Assembly (NCBI GenBank): GCA_016709875.1
Contig: JADJLZ010000012.1
Span: forward strand, 1-64,000
Source: Planctomycetota bacterium
GTDB lineage: Bacteria; Planctomycetota; UBA1135; GCA-002686595
Direction: 5' to 3'
Length of the DNA stretch: 64,000 nucleotides
The notes under the pieces were generated by a model. The model was not told the origin of the DNA, made no database searches, and saw only the letters and a list, made by a program, of their open reading frames with translations. The translations under genes and the position numbers were made by a program. Position 1 is the stretch's first letter, and each line of letters starts with the position of its first letter. This document shows positions 1-8,800 of this stretch, one piece after another.

Positions 1-2
1 TC

Positions 3-258
3 TCGGACGCGGTCTTCGGCGACGGCGTGCGCTGCACGGGCGGCCAGCTCGTGCGCCTGTCGACGAAGCTCAACCTCAGCGGGACGAGCTCTTTCCCCAG
101 GCCGGCGTCGACACGCTGACGCTCTCCCAGCGCGGCAGGGTGACCGTCGGCGGCGGCGTGCTGCGCTACTTTTGCAGACCTACTACCGCGATCCCTCGCC
201 GGGCTTCTGTCCGAGCGCGACCTTCAACGTCACGAACGGCTGGAAGCAGGTCTGGTGA
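3..258 (+). pseudogene. C-terminal end of a secreted protein (partial, two frameshifts)
   Basis: Only the C-terminal end of this gene is in the window. It starts in the frame reading SDAVFGDGVRCTGGQLVRL, shifts near position 101 to a frame reading QAGVDTLTL, and shifts again near 171 to one reading QTYYRDPSPGFC before ending in W-stop at 256-258. The G-D-G-x-x-C-x-G-G-x-L-V-R-L and Y-Q-x-Y-Y-R-D pattern resembles the end module of the secreted proteins at 17611-19692 and 58982-60949. Such modules recur on exported proteins of some planctomycetes (family knowledge). The function of the missing N-terminal part cannot be told. The stop overlaps the next ATG (TGATG). Two indels in 85 codons fit poor sequence or a decayed gene. 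Confidence 0.55.
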
Positions 259-1183
259 TGAGCGCCGCAGGAGCTTGGCCTCGGGCCGTCTCTCCGGGTA
301 TGACTGCGCGCAGATGCACGCGCGCGAGACGGCTCCCTCAAGTGGTCCCTGGTCAGGCCAACGCTGATCCTGCTGATCGCGTTCAGCGTCTTTCCGCTGC
401 TCTACAGCATCTTCCTCTCGTTCACGAACGCGAGCTCGTGGGCGAGGCGCGCGCAACGTGGGCGGCGCAGACTACGCGCGCATCTTCAGCGACCCGATCT
501 GGCGGGCGGCGCTGCGGCTACGGCACGCTGTTCGTGCTGTGCGCGGTCAGGGTGGAGCTGCTGCTCGGCTTCTCGCGCGCGCTGGCGCTGAAGAGGACTT
601 CAAGGGCAAGCATGTCGTGCTGACGTGACGCTGCTCGTGCCGATGATGCTCTCGCCGGCGGTGATCGGCCTGTTCTGGAACCTGATCCTGAACGGCAATT
701 ACGGCATCCTCAACCAGGCGCTCTCGCGCTCGGGCTGGGCAGCCGCAGTGGCTGACCGACCGCGACCTGAAGTTCAGGTCGATCCTGCTGATCGACATCT
801 GGATGTGGACGCCGTTCATGATGCTGATCGCGCTCGCGGGCTCTCAGCGATCCCCGCACTCGATCTACGAGGCGGCCGAGATCGACCGCGCCAGCCGCTG
901 GCCGGTTTTTCGCCACGTCACGCTGCCGATGCGCGCCGCTGCTCGGGCTCGCGGTGCTGTTCCGCGCCACCGACGCGCTCAAGCAGTTCGACCTCGTGAT
1001 GGCGATCAGCGGCCCGAACGACGCCGCGACCCAGACCCTCTCGACGCTGCTCTACCAGGTCGACCTTTCGCGAGGAAGTCGGCCTGGGGAGCGCCTGGGC
1101 CTACCGTGCTGGTCATCGTGTTGGCGCTCGCGACGGTGTTCACGCGCTACATGGAGCCTCGCAAGACGCAGGAGGCGACGTGA
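258..1183 (+). pseudogene. Sugar ABC transporter permease, MalF type (frameshifted)
   Basis: This is the first inner-membrane permease of a carbohydrate ABC importer. Pieces in different frames join into one MalF-like protein: a first membrane helix (LILLIAFSVFPLLYSIFL near 367-420), then LLVPMMLSPAVIGLFW (628-675), and the EAA loop that docks the ATPase (IYEAAEIDRASRWPVFRHV near 862-918). The tail reads VLVIVLALATVFTRYMEP. At least four indels separate these blocks, so as written no full protein can be made. The stop at 1181-1183 overlaps the GTG start of the second permease (GTGA), as expected in a transporter operon. The ATG at 258 overlaps the previous stop, but the first 30 codons are too disturbed to prove that start. 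Confidence 0.7.
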
Positions 1184-2025
1184 AGCTCCTGCGCTGGCTG
1201 GTGATCACGCTCGGCTGCTCTTCGCGGCGCTGCCGCTCGTGTGGATGGGCATGGCTCGCTCAAGACGCAGGCCGACACGATCCCGCGCCCCCGAAATCGT
1301 GCCCCTGCTGTCGGCGGTCGCGAAGCCAGAGAATCGCCACGTTCGAAGTCACCGGAGGCCTACGCGGGCCTCGCGGTCCGCACGCGGGCGCGCAGGCGAG
1401 CTTCTGGGAGCACCTGGAACAGCGTGATCATCGGCGTGCTCTCGACGCTCGCCTCGGTGCTGCTCGGGACTGTGCGCCTACGGCTTCTAGCCGCTTCCGC
1501 ATCCCGGGCGCGAAGGACTGGTTGTTCTTCATCCTCTCGACGCTTTCATGCCGCCGCTCGCGCATGGTCGTGCCGGTGCTGATGATCGGCGCTCGACCTG
1601 CAGGGCACGCACCTGGGGCTCGTGCTGCTCTACACGGTCTTCAACCTCTCGCTGGCGGTGTGGCTGATGAAGGGCTTCCTGGACGAGATCCCGCGCGCCT
1701 TCGAGGAGGCCGCGCTGGTCGACGGCTACTCGCGCATCAGCCTTCCTGCGCGTCGTGCTGCCAGGCGCGCACCGGAATGGCCGTGACTGCGGTCTTCTGC
1801 CTGATCTCGGCCTGGAACGAGTACGGCTTCGCGATGACGCTCAACGCTCCGGGCGCCGTGACGGTTCCGGCCTGTCTCGCCGGCCTGCAAGGGCAACATC
1901 AGAGCATGCCCTGGCCGCAGGTCGCCGCGGGCGCGCTCGTGTTCGTGGTGCCGATCGTGCTCTTCACCATCCTCGTCCGCGACCACCTGCTGCGCGGCGT
2001 GACCTTCGGGACGATCAAGCAATGA
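1180..2025 (+). pseudogene. Sugar ABC transporter permease, MalG type (frameshifted)
   Basis: This is the second permease of the importer. The frame from GTG 1180 stays open to 2025, but correct MalG sequence appears only in patches, so several compensating indels are present. Recognisable blocks are a first helix reading LFAALPLVWMGMA (near 1217-1257), SRFRIPGAKDWLFFILST (near 1490-1545), the EAA loop EEAALVDGYSRI (near 1704-1740), and an undisturbed C-terminal third from TGMAVTAVFCLISAWNEYGF to TFGTIKQ. W-N-E-Y-G-F followed by a final helix pair is typical of MalG-like proteins. It overlaps the preceding permease by GTGA and the following small gene by ATGA, which indicates a tightly coupled operon. 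Confidence 0.75.
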
Positions 2026-2210
2026 GCGCCGGTGAGCCCAGTTTCGCGCGCGCGCCAGTTGCCTCCCCGCCATGTCAGGGCCTCGCGCTGGGCGTGGCGC
2101 TGATGCTGCAGCCCTGGTGGCCTGGCGGCATGCGCGTGGGCTTCTTCGTGACGCTCGCCTCGGTCGCGGCGCAGATCGTCTTCTCGCACATGCCGGAGAA
2201 GCGCGCATGA
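2022..2210 (+). CDS. Small two-helix membrane protein of the ABC importer operon
   Basis: A 62-residue protein whose start overlaps the MalG-type permease stop (ATGA at 2022-2025) and whose stop overlaps the ATPase start (ATGA at 2207-2210). It has two hydrophobic segments, GLALGVALMLQP and RVGFFVTLASVAAQIVFSHM, joined by a short WWPGG turn. It is one of the few genes in the first 4 kb readable without a frameshift. Small two-helix proteins occur in some carbohydrate and glycerol ABC operons, for example the DUF2160-type protein of GlpPQST systems, which also have two ATPases as here. I see no enzyme motif. Its role as an accessory subunit rests on position only. Confidence 0.6.
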   Translation: MSAGEPSFARAPVASPPCQGLALGVALMLQPWWPGGMRVGFFVTLASVAAQIVFSHMPEKRA

Positions 2211-3141
2211 GCTTCCTCGTGCTCGACGCGGTCTCGAAGACCTATCCCGGCGGGACACAGGCGGTGAAGCGCGTCGATCTCACGATCGCCGAGGGCGAGT
2301 TCGTGGTGCTGCTCGGACCCTCGGGCTGCGGCAAGACGACCACGCTGCGCATGATCGCAGGCCTGGAGACGCCGACCGCGGCTTTCCGCTGCTGTGTTCG
2401 GGCCTCGCGCGCATCGAGCGCGCAGGCGGCAATCGCGCAGGTCGCCGAGCGCCTGGGCCTGACCAGCTTGCTCGAGCGCCGGCCGCGCGAGCTCTCCGGC
2501 GGCGATCAGCAGCGCGTCGGCCTCGCGCGCGCGATGGTGCGCCGGCCCGCGGCCTGGCTGATGGACGAGCCGCTGGGCACGCTCGACAGCGACCAGCGCG
2601 GCGAGATGTGCGAGTTCCTGCGCGCGCAGCAGCTCGAGGCGCGCGTCGCGACCGTCTACGTCACGCACGACCAGGAAGAGGCGATGCGTCTGGCCGACCG
2701 CGTGGTGGTGATGTGCGCGGGCGAGATCCTGCAGCCGCGCCGCCGACGGAGGTCTCCGACGATCCCGCGACGCTCTTCGTCGCGCGCTTCGTCGGCAGCC
2801 CGGGCATGAATCTCTTCGAGGGGCCAGGTGCGCGGCGCGTTCCGACCCAGGACTGCGAAGACTCGATCGCGCTCGGCCGCAGCGTTCCCGACGGCGCTTA
2901 CGTGCTCGGCGTGCGGCCCGAGTTCCTGCGCCGCGACGAGCGCGGTCCGCTGCGCGCGCGCATCGTGCTCGACGCCTTCCACGGCGCGTGCCGCTACCTG
3001 CACGCCGACGCCGCTTGCGGGCGGGTGGTCGCGCGCGTGGGCGCCGAGCACTCGAGTGCCGCCGGCGAGGAAGCGCGCTTTGCCGTCGAAGCCGCTGGCC
3101 TGCGCCTGTTCGATCCCGCGAGCAGCCGGAGGATCGCGTAG
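2207..3141 (+). pseudogene. ABC transporter ATPase 1 (Q-loop region missing, frameshifted)
   Basis: This is an ATPase of the MalK/UgpC type. It has a Walker A motif GPSGCGKTT (about residues 37-45), a signature LSGGDQQRV, a Walker B WLMDEPLG and an H-loop YVTHDQEEA. A C-terminal regulatory OB-like domain follows (FVARFVGSPGMN, then YVLGVRPEFL). Two defects are visible. Between GLETPTA and QVAERLGL only about 20 residues remain where family members have about 60, so the segment carrying the Q-loop glutamine is absent. A frameshift near 2738 separates the nucleotide-binding part from the C-terminal domain. LSGGD in place of LSGGQ is tolerated in the family. Without a Q-loop the protein would not be expected to couple ATP hydrolysis to transport. 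Confidence 0.75.
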
Positions 3142-4168
3142 GCGCGCCCGCTCGTCCTGCGCGGCGGCGAATCGCTGGCCCGACCCGGCCTCTCCGGCGG
3201 TGTCGACCTCGGAATCCGGCGCGCGGGGTTCCTGGTCGTGCTCGGTCCGACGGGTGCCGGGCAAAACTGACGCTGCTGCGCACGATCGCCGGGTCTGGAG
3301 ACGCCCGGACAGCGGCGCTATCAGGGCTCTTCGGCCGCGACGCAGCTGCGCTCGCGCCGGCCGAAGCGCGACGTGGCGCTCGTCTTCGAACTTCTCGCTC
3401 TACCGGGCGGGCGATGGCGCGCGAACCCTCGAGTTCCGCTGCGCGCGCCAGCCGCAACTGCCCGAGGGCGAGATCGCGGGCGCGTCGCCTGGGCCGCGAA
3501 GCTCCTGCACATCGAGCGCCTGCTCGAGCGCTCCGCGCGCGCCCTCTCCGGCGGCGAGATGCAGCGCGTCGCGATCGGCCGCGCGATCGTGCCGCCGAAC
3601 CGAAACTGTTCTGATGGACGAGCCGCTCCGCGGGCCTCGACGCCAAGCTGCGCGAGGAGCTGCGCGTCGAGCTGCGCGGTCTCGCGCGCGGGCTCAGACG
3701 CCGGTGCTCTACGTCACGCACGACCGGGCCGAGGCGCTCACGATGGGGACCGCATCGCGGTGCTCGTCGCGGGCAAGGTGCTGCAGGCGGCACGCCCGAG
3801 GAAGCTCTACCGCCGGCCCGTCTCGCCGCTCGTCGCGCGTCAGCTCGGCACGCCACCGATGAATGCGATCCCCGCGCGACGCGGGGCGGCGACTGGGTCG
3901 CTGGACGGCACGCACCTGCTCGCGGCGCACGGTGCGGCACAGAACGCGCGACCATCGGCGTGCGCCCCGAGCACGTCGAGCTCTCCGGGCCAGGAGGAAG
4001 AGCGAGGCCACGGTCGGTCGTCGTCGAGGACCTCAGGCCCGCGCGCGTGCTGGTCCTGCGCTGGGCCGGGACGGGAAAGTCCACGCGCTCGCACCGCGCG
4101 GCGACGCGCGCCCGGGCGACCGCGTGCGGCCGCGCATCGCCGCGGTGCACGCCGTGGTCTGGACCTGA
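3142..4168 (+). pseudogene. ABC transporter ATPase 2 (multiple frameshifts)
   Basis: A second MalK-like ATPase follows directly. Its start is unclear because the first codons are disturbed. Blocks in shifting frames give a Walker A LGPTGAGK (near 3243-3266), RDVALVF with a Q-loop-like segment (near 3369-3390), LSGGEMQRVAIGRAIV (3544-3591), a Walker B LMDEPL (near 3611-3628), an H-loop LYVTHDRAEALTMG (near 3706-3745) and the C-terminal domain GVRPEHVELSG (near 3958-3990). Two different ATPases beside two permeases suggest a heterodimeric ATPase pair, as known for GlpS/GlpT glycerol importers, rather than the single MalK homodimer. The substrate cannot be told without the binding protein. At least five indels make it non-functional as written. 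Confidence 0.7.
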
Positions 4169-4218
4169 GCATCAGGCGCGCTATCCTCAGCCGCAGCGGC
4201 ACGAAGGAGGCCGCCCCG

Positions 4219-4527
4219 ATGATCGTGCACATGGTGCTCCTGCGCATTCGCCGCAACGTCAGATGCGGGGAGGTCGAGCAGCTCTTCGCCGCGATCAGCG
4301 CCCTGCAGCGCAAGATCCCCGGCATCACGGGCTTCTCCTGGGGACCGAACACCTCGCCCCACCGGACTCAACAAGGGTTTCACCCACGGGTTCTGCATGG
4401 GCTTCCGCGACGCCGCCATGTTGACGCGTACTTGCCGCACCCCGAGCACATGCAAGTGCAGGCGCTGGTCGGCAACGTGGTCGAGGGCGGAGTGGAGGGC
4501 GTGCTGGAGTTCGACTACGGCGCGTGA
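4219..4527 (+). CDS. Stress-responsive alpha/beta-barrel (Dabb) domain protein
   Basis: A protein of about 102 residues that starts MIVHMVLLRI and ends AYLPHPEHMQV...VLEFDY. This is the layout of the Dabb family (dimeric alpha/beta barrel, about 95-100 residues), whose members are small cytoplasmic proteins of mostly unknown or oxidation- and stress-related role. An AAGGAGG ribosome site at 4204-4210 supports the ATG at 4219. The middle reads correctly only in another frame (GLNKGFTHGFCMGFRDAA, near 4363-4417), so two compensating indels lie near 4360 and 4420. The encoded protein is therefore scrambled over about 18 residues as written. It continues the indel-rich stretch of the first 4.5 kb. 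Confidence 0.65.
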   Translation: MIVHMVLLRIRRNVRCGEVEQLFAAISALQRKIPGITGFSWGPNTSPHRTQQGFHPRVLHGLPRRRHVDAYLPHPEHMQVQALVGNVVEGGVEGVLEFDYGA

Positions 4528-4642
4528 GGGTGGACGCGTGCGCTTGGATACAGTGTGCACGACATAAGATGCTGGAAATACATGGCTTGTGCTTGTTTTG
4601 ACGGAATGGGAATCGCGATCCTGTTTTGTGACACTCGGCTCC

Positions 4643-5823
4643 ATGGTCTTCCCCCGCACTCTCGAACCCACCGCCCTCGCCCGCGCTGCACAGTTGCCGG
4701 TGGTCGCCATTCTCGGACCCCGTCAGGCCGGGAAGTCCACCCTCTGTGCGCGGGTCTTCGGAGACAAGCCGATCGTCTCGCTTGAGTCCCTCGAAGCTCG
4801 CGAGAGAGCGCGCAACGATCCCGTCGGATTCCTCGCTCGGTTCACAGACGGTGCCGTGATCGACGAAGCCCAACGCGCTCCCGATCTCTTCTCCGAGCTT
4901 TAGATCGACGCAGATGCGCATCCGAATCCGGGCCGTTGGATCCTGACGGGCTCGCAGCACTTCCACCTGCTGTCCTCCATCTCGCAGTCGTTGGCCGGTC
5001 GCGTGGCACTGCTGACCTTACTGCCATTCTCGATCGACGAACTCGGGGCCGCGCGCGCCTCGAGCCCGGACGCGGCCTGCATCGTCGGCGGATACCCGAG
5101 GATCCACGACAGGCATCTCGATCCGACGCATTGGCTCGATGACTACATCACTGCCTATGTCGAACGCGATGTGCGCCAGGTCTTGAATGTCGGCGACCTC
5201 AACACATTTCAGACCTTCCTCGGGCTCTGCGCAGGGCGAGCGGGACGGCTCCTGAACCTTGCCAGCCTTGGTGCGGAGGCGGGGGTGACGAACAAGACGG
5301 CCAAGGCCTGGCTCTCGGTCCTCGAGGCGAGCTTCCTCGTCTTCCAGTTGCGACCATACTATCGAAACGTCGGCAAGCGCCTGACGAAGGCACGAAGCTC
5401 TACTTCCACGATGTCGGGCTGTTGTGCCGTCTGCTCGCCATCCGCAATGCAGAACAACTGAGTCTGCACCCCTTGCGCGGGGCCGTCTTCGAGAACCTCG
5501 TTGTTGCGGAGATCCTGAAGTCCAGGATGCACCGTGGAATGAAGAGCGACCTGTGCTTCTACCGCGACCAGTCGGGTCGCGAGGTCGATGTGCTGGTGGA
5601 CGATCCCCTCGAGCCGACGCTGATCGAGATCAAGAGCACGCGCACTGTCGTGCCGGAGAGCGCCCGCTCGCTCGAGGAGGTCGCACGTGTGGTCGGGAAG
5701 GGCGAACTCGCGCCGCAGGCGCTTCGACGCGTACTCGTATACGCAGGGGACGAGTCGCGTGAGGTTGGCGGAGTCGAGCATGTCCCCTGGCACGGGGCCT
5801 CACGGATCCTCGCGGGGGCGTAG
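4643..5823 (+). pseudogene. AAA-type ATPase with DUF4143 C-terminal domain (nonsense and frameshift)
   Basis: This matches the large family of single-chain ATPases with an N-terminal AAA_14-type P-loop domain and a C-terminal DUF4143 domain, often carried by mobile or genomic-island DNA. The P-loop GPRQAGKSTL lies near residues 25-34, the DEAQ Walker B (VIDEAQRAPDLF) follows, then RWILTGSQHF and GGYPRIHD, and finally the DUF4143 core VFENLVVAEILK and REVDVLVDD. Two lesions break it. A TAG at 4901-4903 replaces what should be the Q of SELQIDAD, a single C-to-T change. A one-base shift near 5387 moves the frame before KLYFHDVGLLCRLL. The lower GC just upstream (4540-4640) hints at acquired DNA. 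Function in the family is poorly known. Confidence 0.75.
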
Positions 5824-8800
5824 CGCTCGCGGTCGGCGAGATTCGACTCCTCGGCTCGCGTGGTGCTCCTCGATCACTACAATCCCGGACCCCCCAGCGC
5901 AGCGAGGTGCTCCGATTCACACGCTCTCCGCCAGTCTCGTCGTCTCCCTCCTTCTCTCTTCCTGTTCGGCGCTCGAGCCCGGTGGCGCCACGACGGCGAA
6001 CGCTGTGCCGGCTTCGCGCGAGGTCGCGTTCGAGCGCGTGCAGCTCACGAACGAGTTCTTGTGCGAGGGCGCGAATTTCGCCGACATCGACAAGGACGGC
6101 CACAACGACATCGTCGCCGGCCCGTACTGGTGGGAGGGCCCGCGCTTCGAGAAGCGCCACGAGATCTACGCGCCCTTCCCCTTCGATCCGGCGCACTACT
6201 CCGACGCGTTCTTCGTCTGGCCCTGGGACGTGGACGGCGACGGCTGGATGGACCTCGTCACGGTCGGCTTCCCGGGCAAGGAGGCCTACTGGTACCGCAA
6301 CCCGCTCGCGGACAAGAAGCAGCTCGATGCGCACTGGCGCCGTTCGCTGATCTTCGCGAACGTCTCGAACGAATCGCCGGCCTTCGTGGATCTCGTGGGT
6401 GACGGCAGGCGCGAGCTCGTCTTCAACACCGACACGCACTTCGCCTGGGCCGAGCCGGATCCCAAGGGGCCTTATGCGCCGTGGATCGTGCACAACCTCT
6501 CGGAGCAGATCGAGGGCCTGGGCGCCTTCGTGCACGGTCTCGGCGTGGGTGATGTCGACGGCGACGGCAAGCAAGACGTGCTCTGGCACAACGGCTGGTT
6601 CCGCCAGCCGCGCTCGCTCGCGGGCGATCCGATCTGGAGTTTCGAGAAGTACGCCTTCGGCAGCCAGTACGGCGGCGCGCAGATGTACGTCATGGACGTG
6701 GATGGCGACGGCCTGCCGGACGTGATCACGAGCCTCGCGGCGCACCACTTCGGTCTCTCCTGGTTCCAGCAGACGCGCGAGGGCCGCGCGATCTCCTTCG
6801 TCGAGCACCCGATCATGACCGACAAGCCGGAGACCAGCGCCGGCGGTGTCGTCTTTGGCGAGGTGCACGCGGTCGACATCGCCGACATGAACAACGACGG
6901 CCTGCCCGACATCGTCTCGGGCAAGCGCTGGTGGTCGCACGGCGCGGTAGGCGATCCGCAGCCGGGCTCCAAGCCCGAGGTGTACTGGTTCGAGCTCGTG
7001 CGCGACGCGAGCGGCGCGCACTACGTCCCGCATCTGGCCGACGACGACTCGGGCGTCGGCACGGGCGTCGTCACCGGCGACGTGGACCACGACCACCGGC
7101 GCGACATCGTGATCGGCAACAAGCGCGGCGTGTTCGTGCTGCTGCAGCGCGACGCCTCGGTCGTCGCCGCGAAGAAGAAGGCGCTCGACGAGGCGGAGCG
7201 CAAGCGCGAGGCGGCGCTCTCGGCCCTGCCCGCGACGCTCGACTTCGAAACCGGCGACTTGCGCGGCTGGACGAAGACCGGCACGGCCTTCGACGGCCAG
7301 CCGATCGAGGGCGACACGATCACGGCCCGCGGCCGCGAGGCGAGCCTGCACACGGGCAAGTTCTGGATCGGCGGCTACGAGAAGCTCGGCGACGGCGCGA
7401 CGGGCACGCTCACCTCGAACCCGATCACGGTCGAGCAGCCCTGGGCGAGCTTCCTCTTCGGCGGCGGCGCAGGGAACGGCACCCGCGTCGAGCTGCATGC
7501 CGCCGACGGCGCGCTGCTCTTCAAGACCAGCGCGGCGAACTACGAGTCGATGCAGCGCGTGGTCGTCGACCTGCACGCGCAACTCGGCAAGAAGATCACG
7601 GTCACTCTCATCGACGAGGAAGCGGGCGGCTGGGGCCACCTCAACTTCGACGATTTCCGCTTTCACACCGAGAAGCCGAGCTTCGAGCAGCCCGCGGGCG
7701 TGCCGCGCATCCTGCCGCTCGACGCGGTCGCCAACGCCGGTCTCGCGCCGGGAAACGCAGCCAAGGCGATGACGGTCCCGCCGGGCTTTCACGTCGACCT
7801 GATCGCGAGCGAGCCGGACGTGCACCAGCCGATCGCCTTTTGCATCGACGACCGCGGACGCCTGTGGGTCGCGGAGGGCCTGACCTACCCGCGCCGCATG
7901 GAGGGCGACGAGGGCAAGGACGACATCGTCGTGTTCGAGGACAAGGACGGCGACGGCGTGTTCGAGACGCGCACGGTGTTCCTCGACAAGTTGAACCTCG
8001 TCAGCGGCCTCGAGGTCGGCTTCGGCGGCGTGTGGATCGGCGCCGCGCCGTACTTGCTGTTCGTGCCCGACGCTGACGGCGATCTCGTGCCCGACGGTCC
8101 GGCGCAGAAGATGCTCGACGGTTTCGGCTGGCAGGACACGCACGAGACGCTCAATGCCTTCAACTGGGGCCCCGACGGCTGGCTCTACGGCACGCACGGC
8201 GTGTTCACCAACAGCCTCGTCGGCGCGCCGGGAACGCCGGATGCACAGCGCGTGAAGCTCACCGCCGGCGTGTGGCGCTTCCAGCCGAAGACGCACGAGT
8301 TCGAGGTCTTCGCGGAAGGCACGTCGAATCCCTGGGGCGTCGATTTCGACGAGCACGGCCAGGCGATCATCACGGCCTGCGTGATCCCGCACCTCTTCCA
8401 CATGATCCAGGGCGGACGCTACGACCGGCAGGACGGCATCGGCGGCCACACGGACAAGTACACCTTCGGCGACATCCAGACGATCGCGGACCACCTGCAC
8501 TGGCAGGGCGACAATCCCTGGGCCGGCAACAACCGCTCGGGCACGACCGGCGGCGGGCACGCGCACTGCGGCTGTCTCGTGTACCTCGGCGACCAGTTCC
8601 CGAAGGAGTACCGCGGCAAGGTGTTCATGAACAACATCCACGGCAACCGCACGAACATGGACGTGCTCGTGCCCGATGGATCGGGGTTCATCGGCAAGCA
8701 CGGCCAGGATTTCCTGCTCGCGAACGACAAGTGGTTCCGCGGCACGAGCCTGAGGATGGGGCCGGACGGCTCGGTGTTCGTGACCGACTGGTACGACAAA

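Noticed and set aside
4598..4627. A TTGACG ... TGTTTT promoter in front of the DUF4143 ATPase
   Set aside because: The -35 is fair and the spacing is 18, but the -10 is poor and the gene is broken; not enough for a feature.
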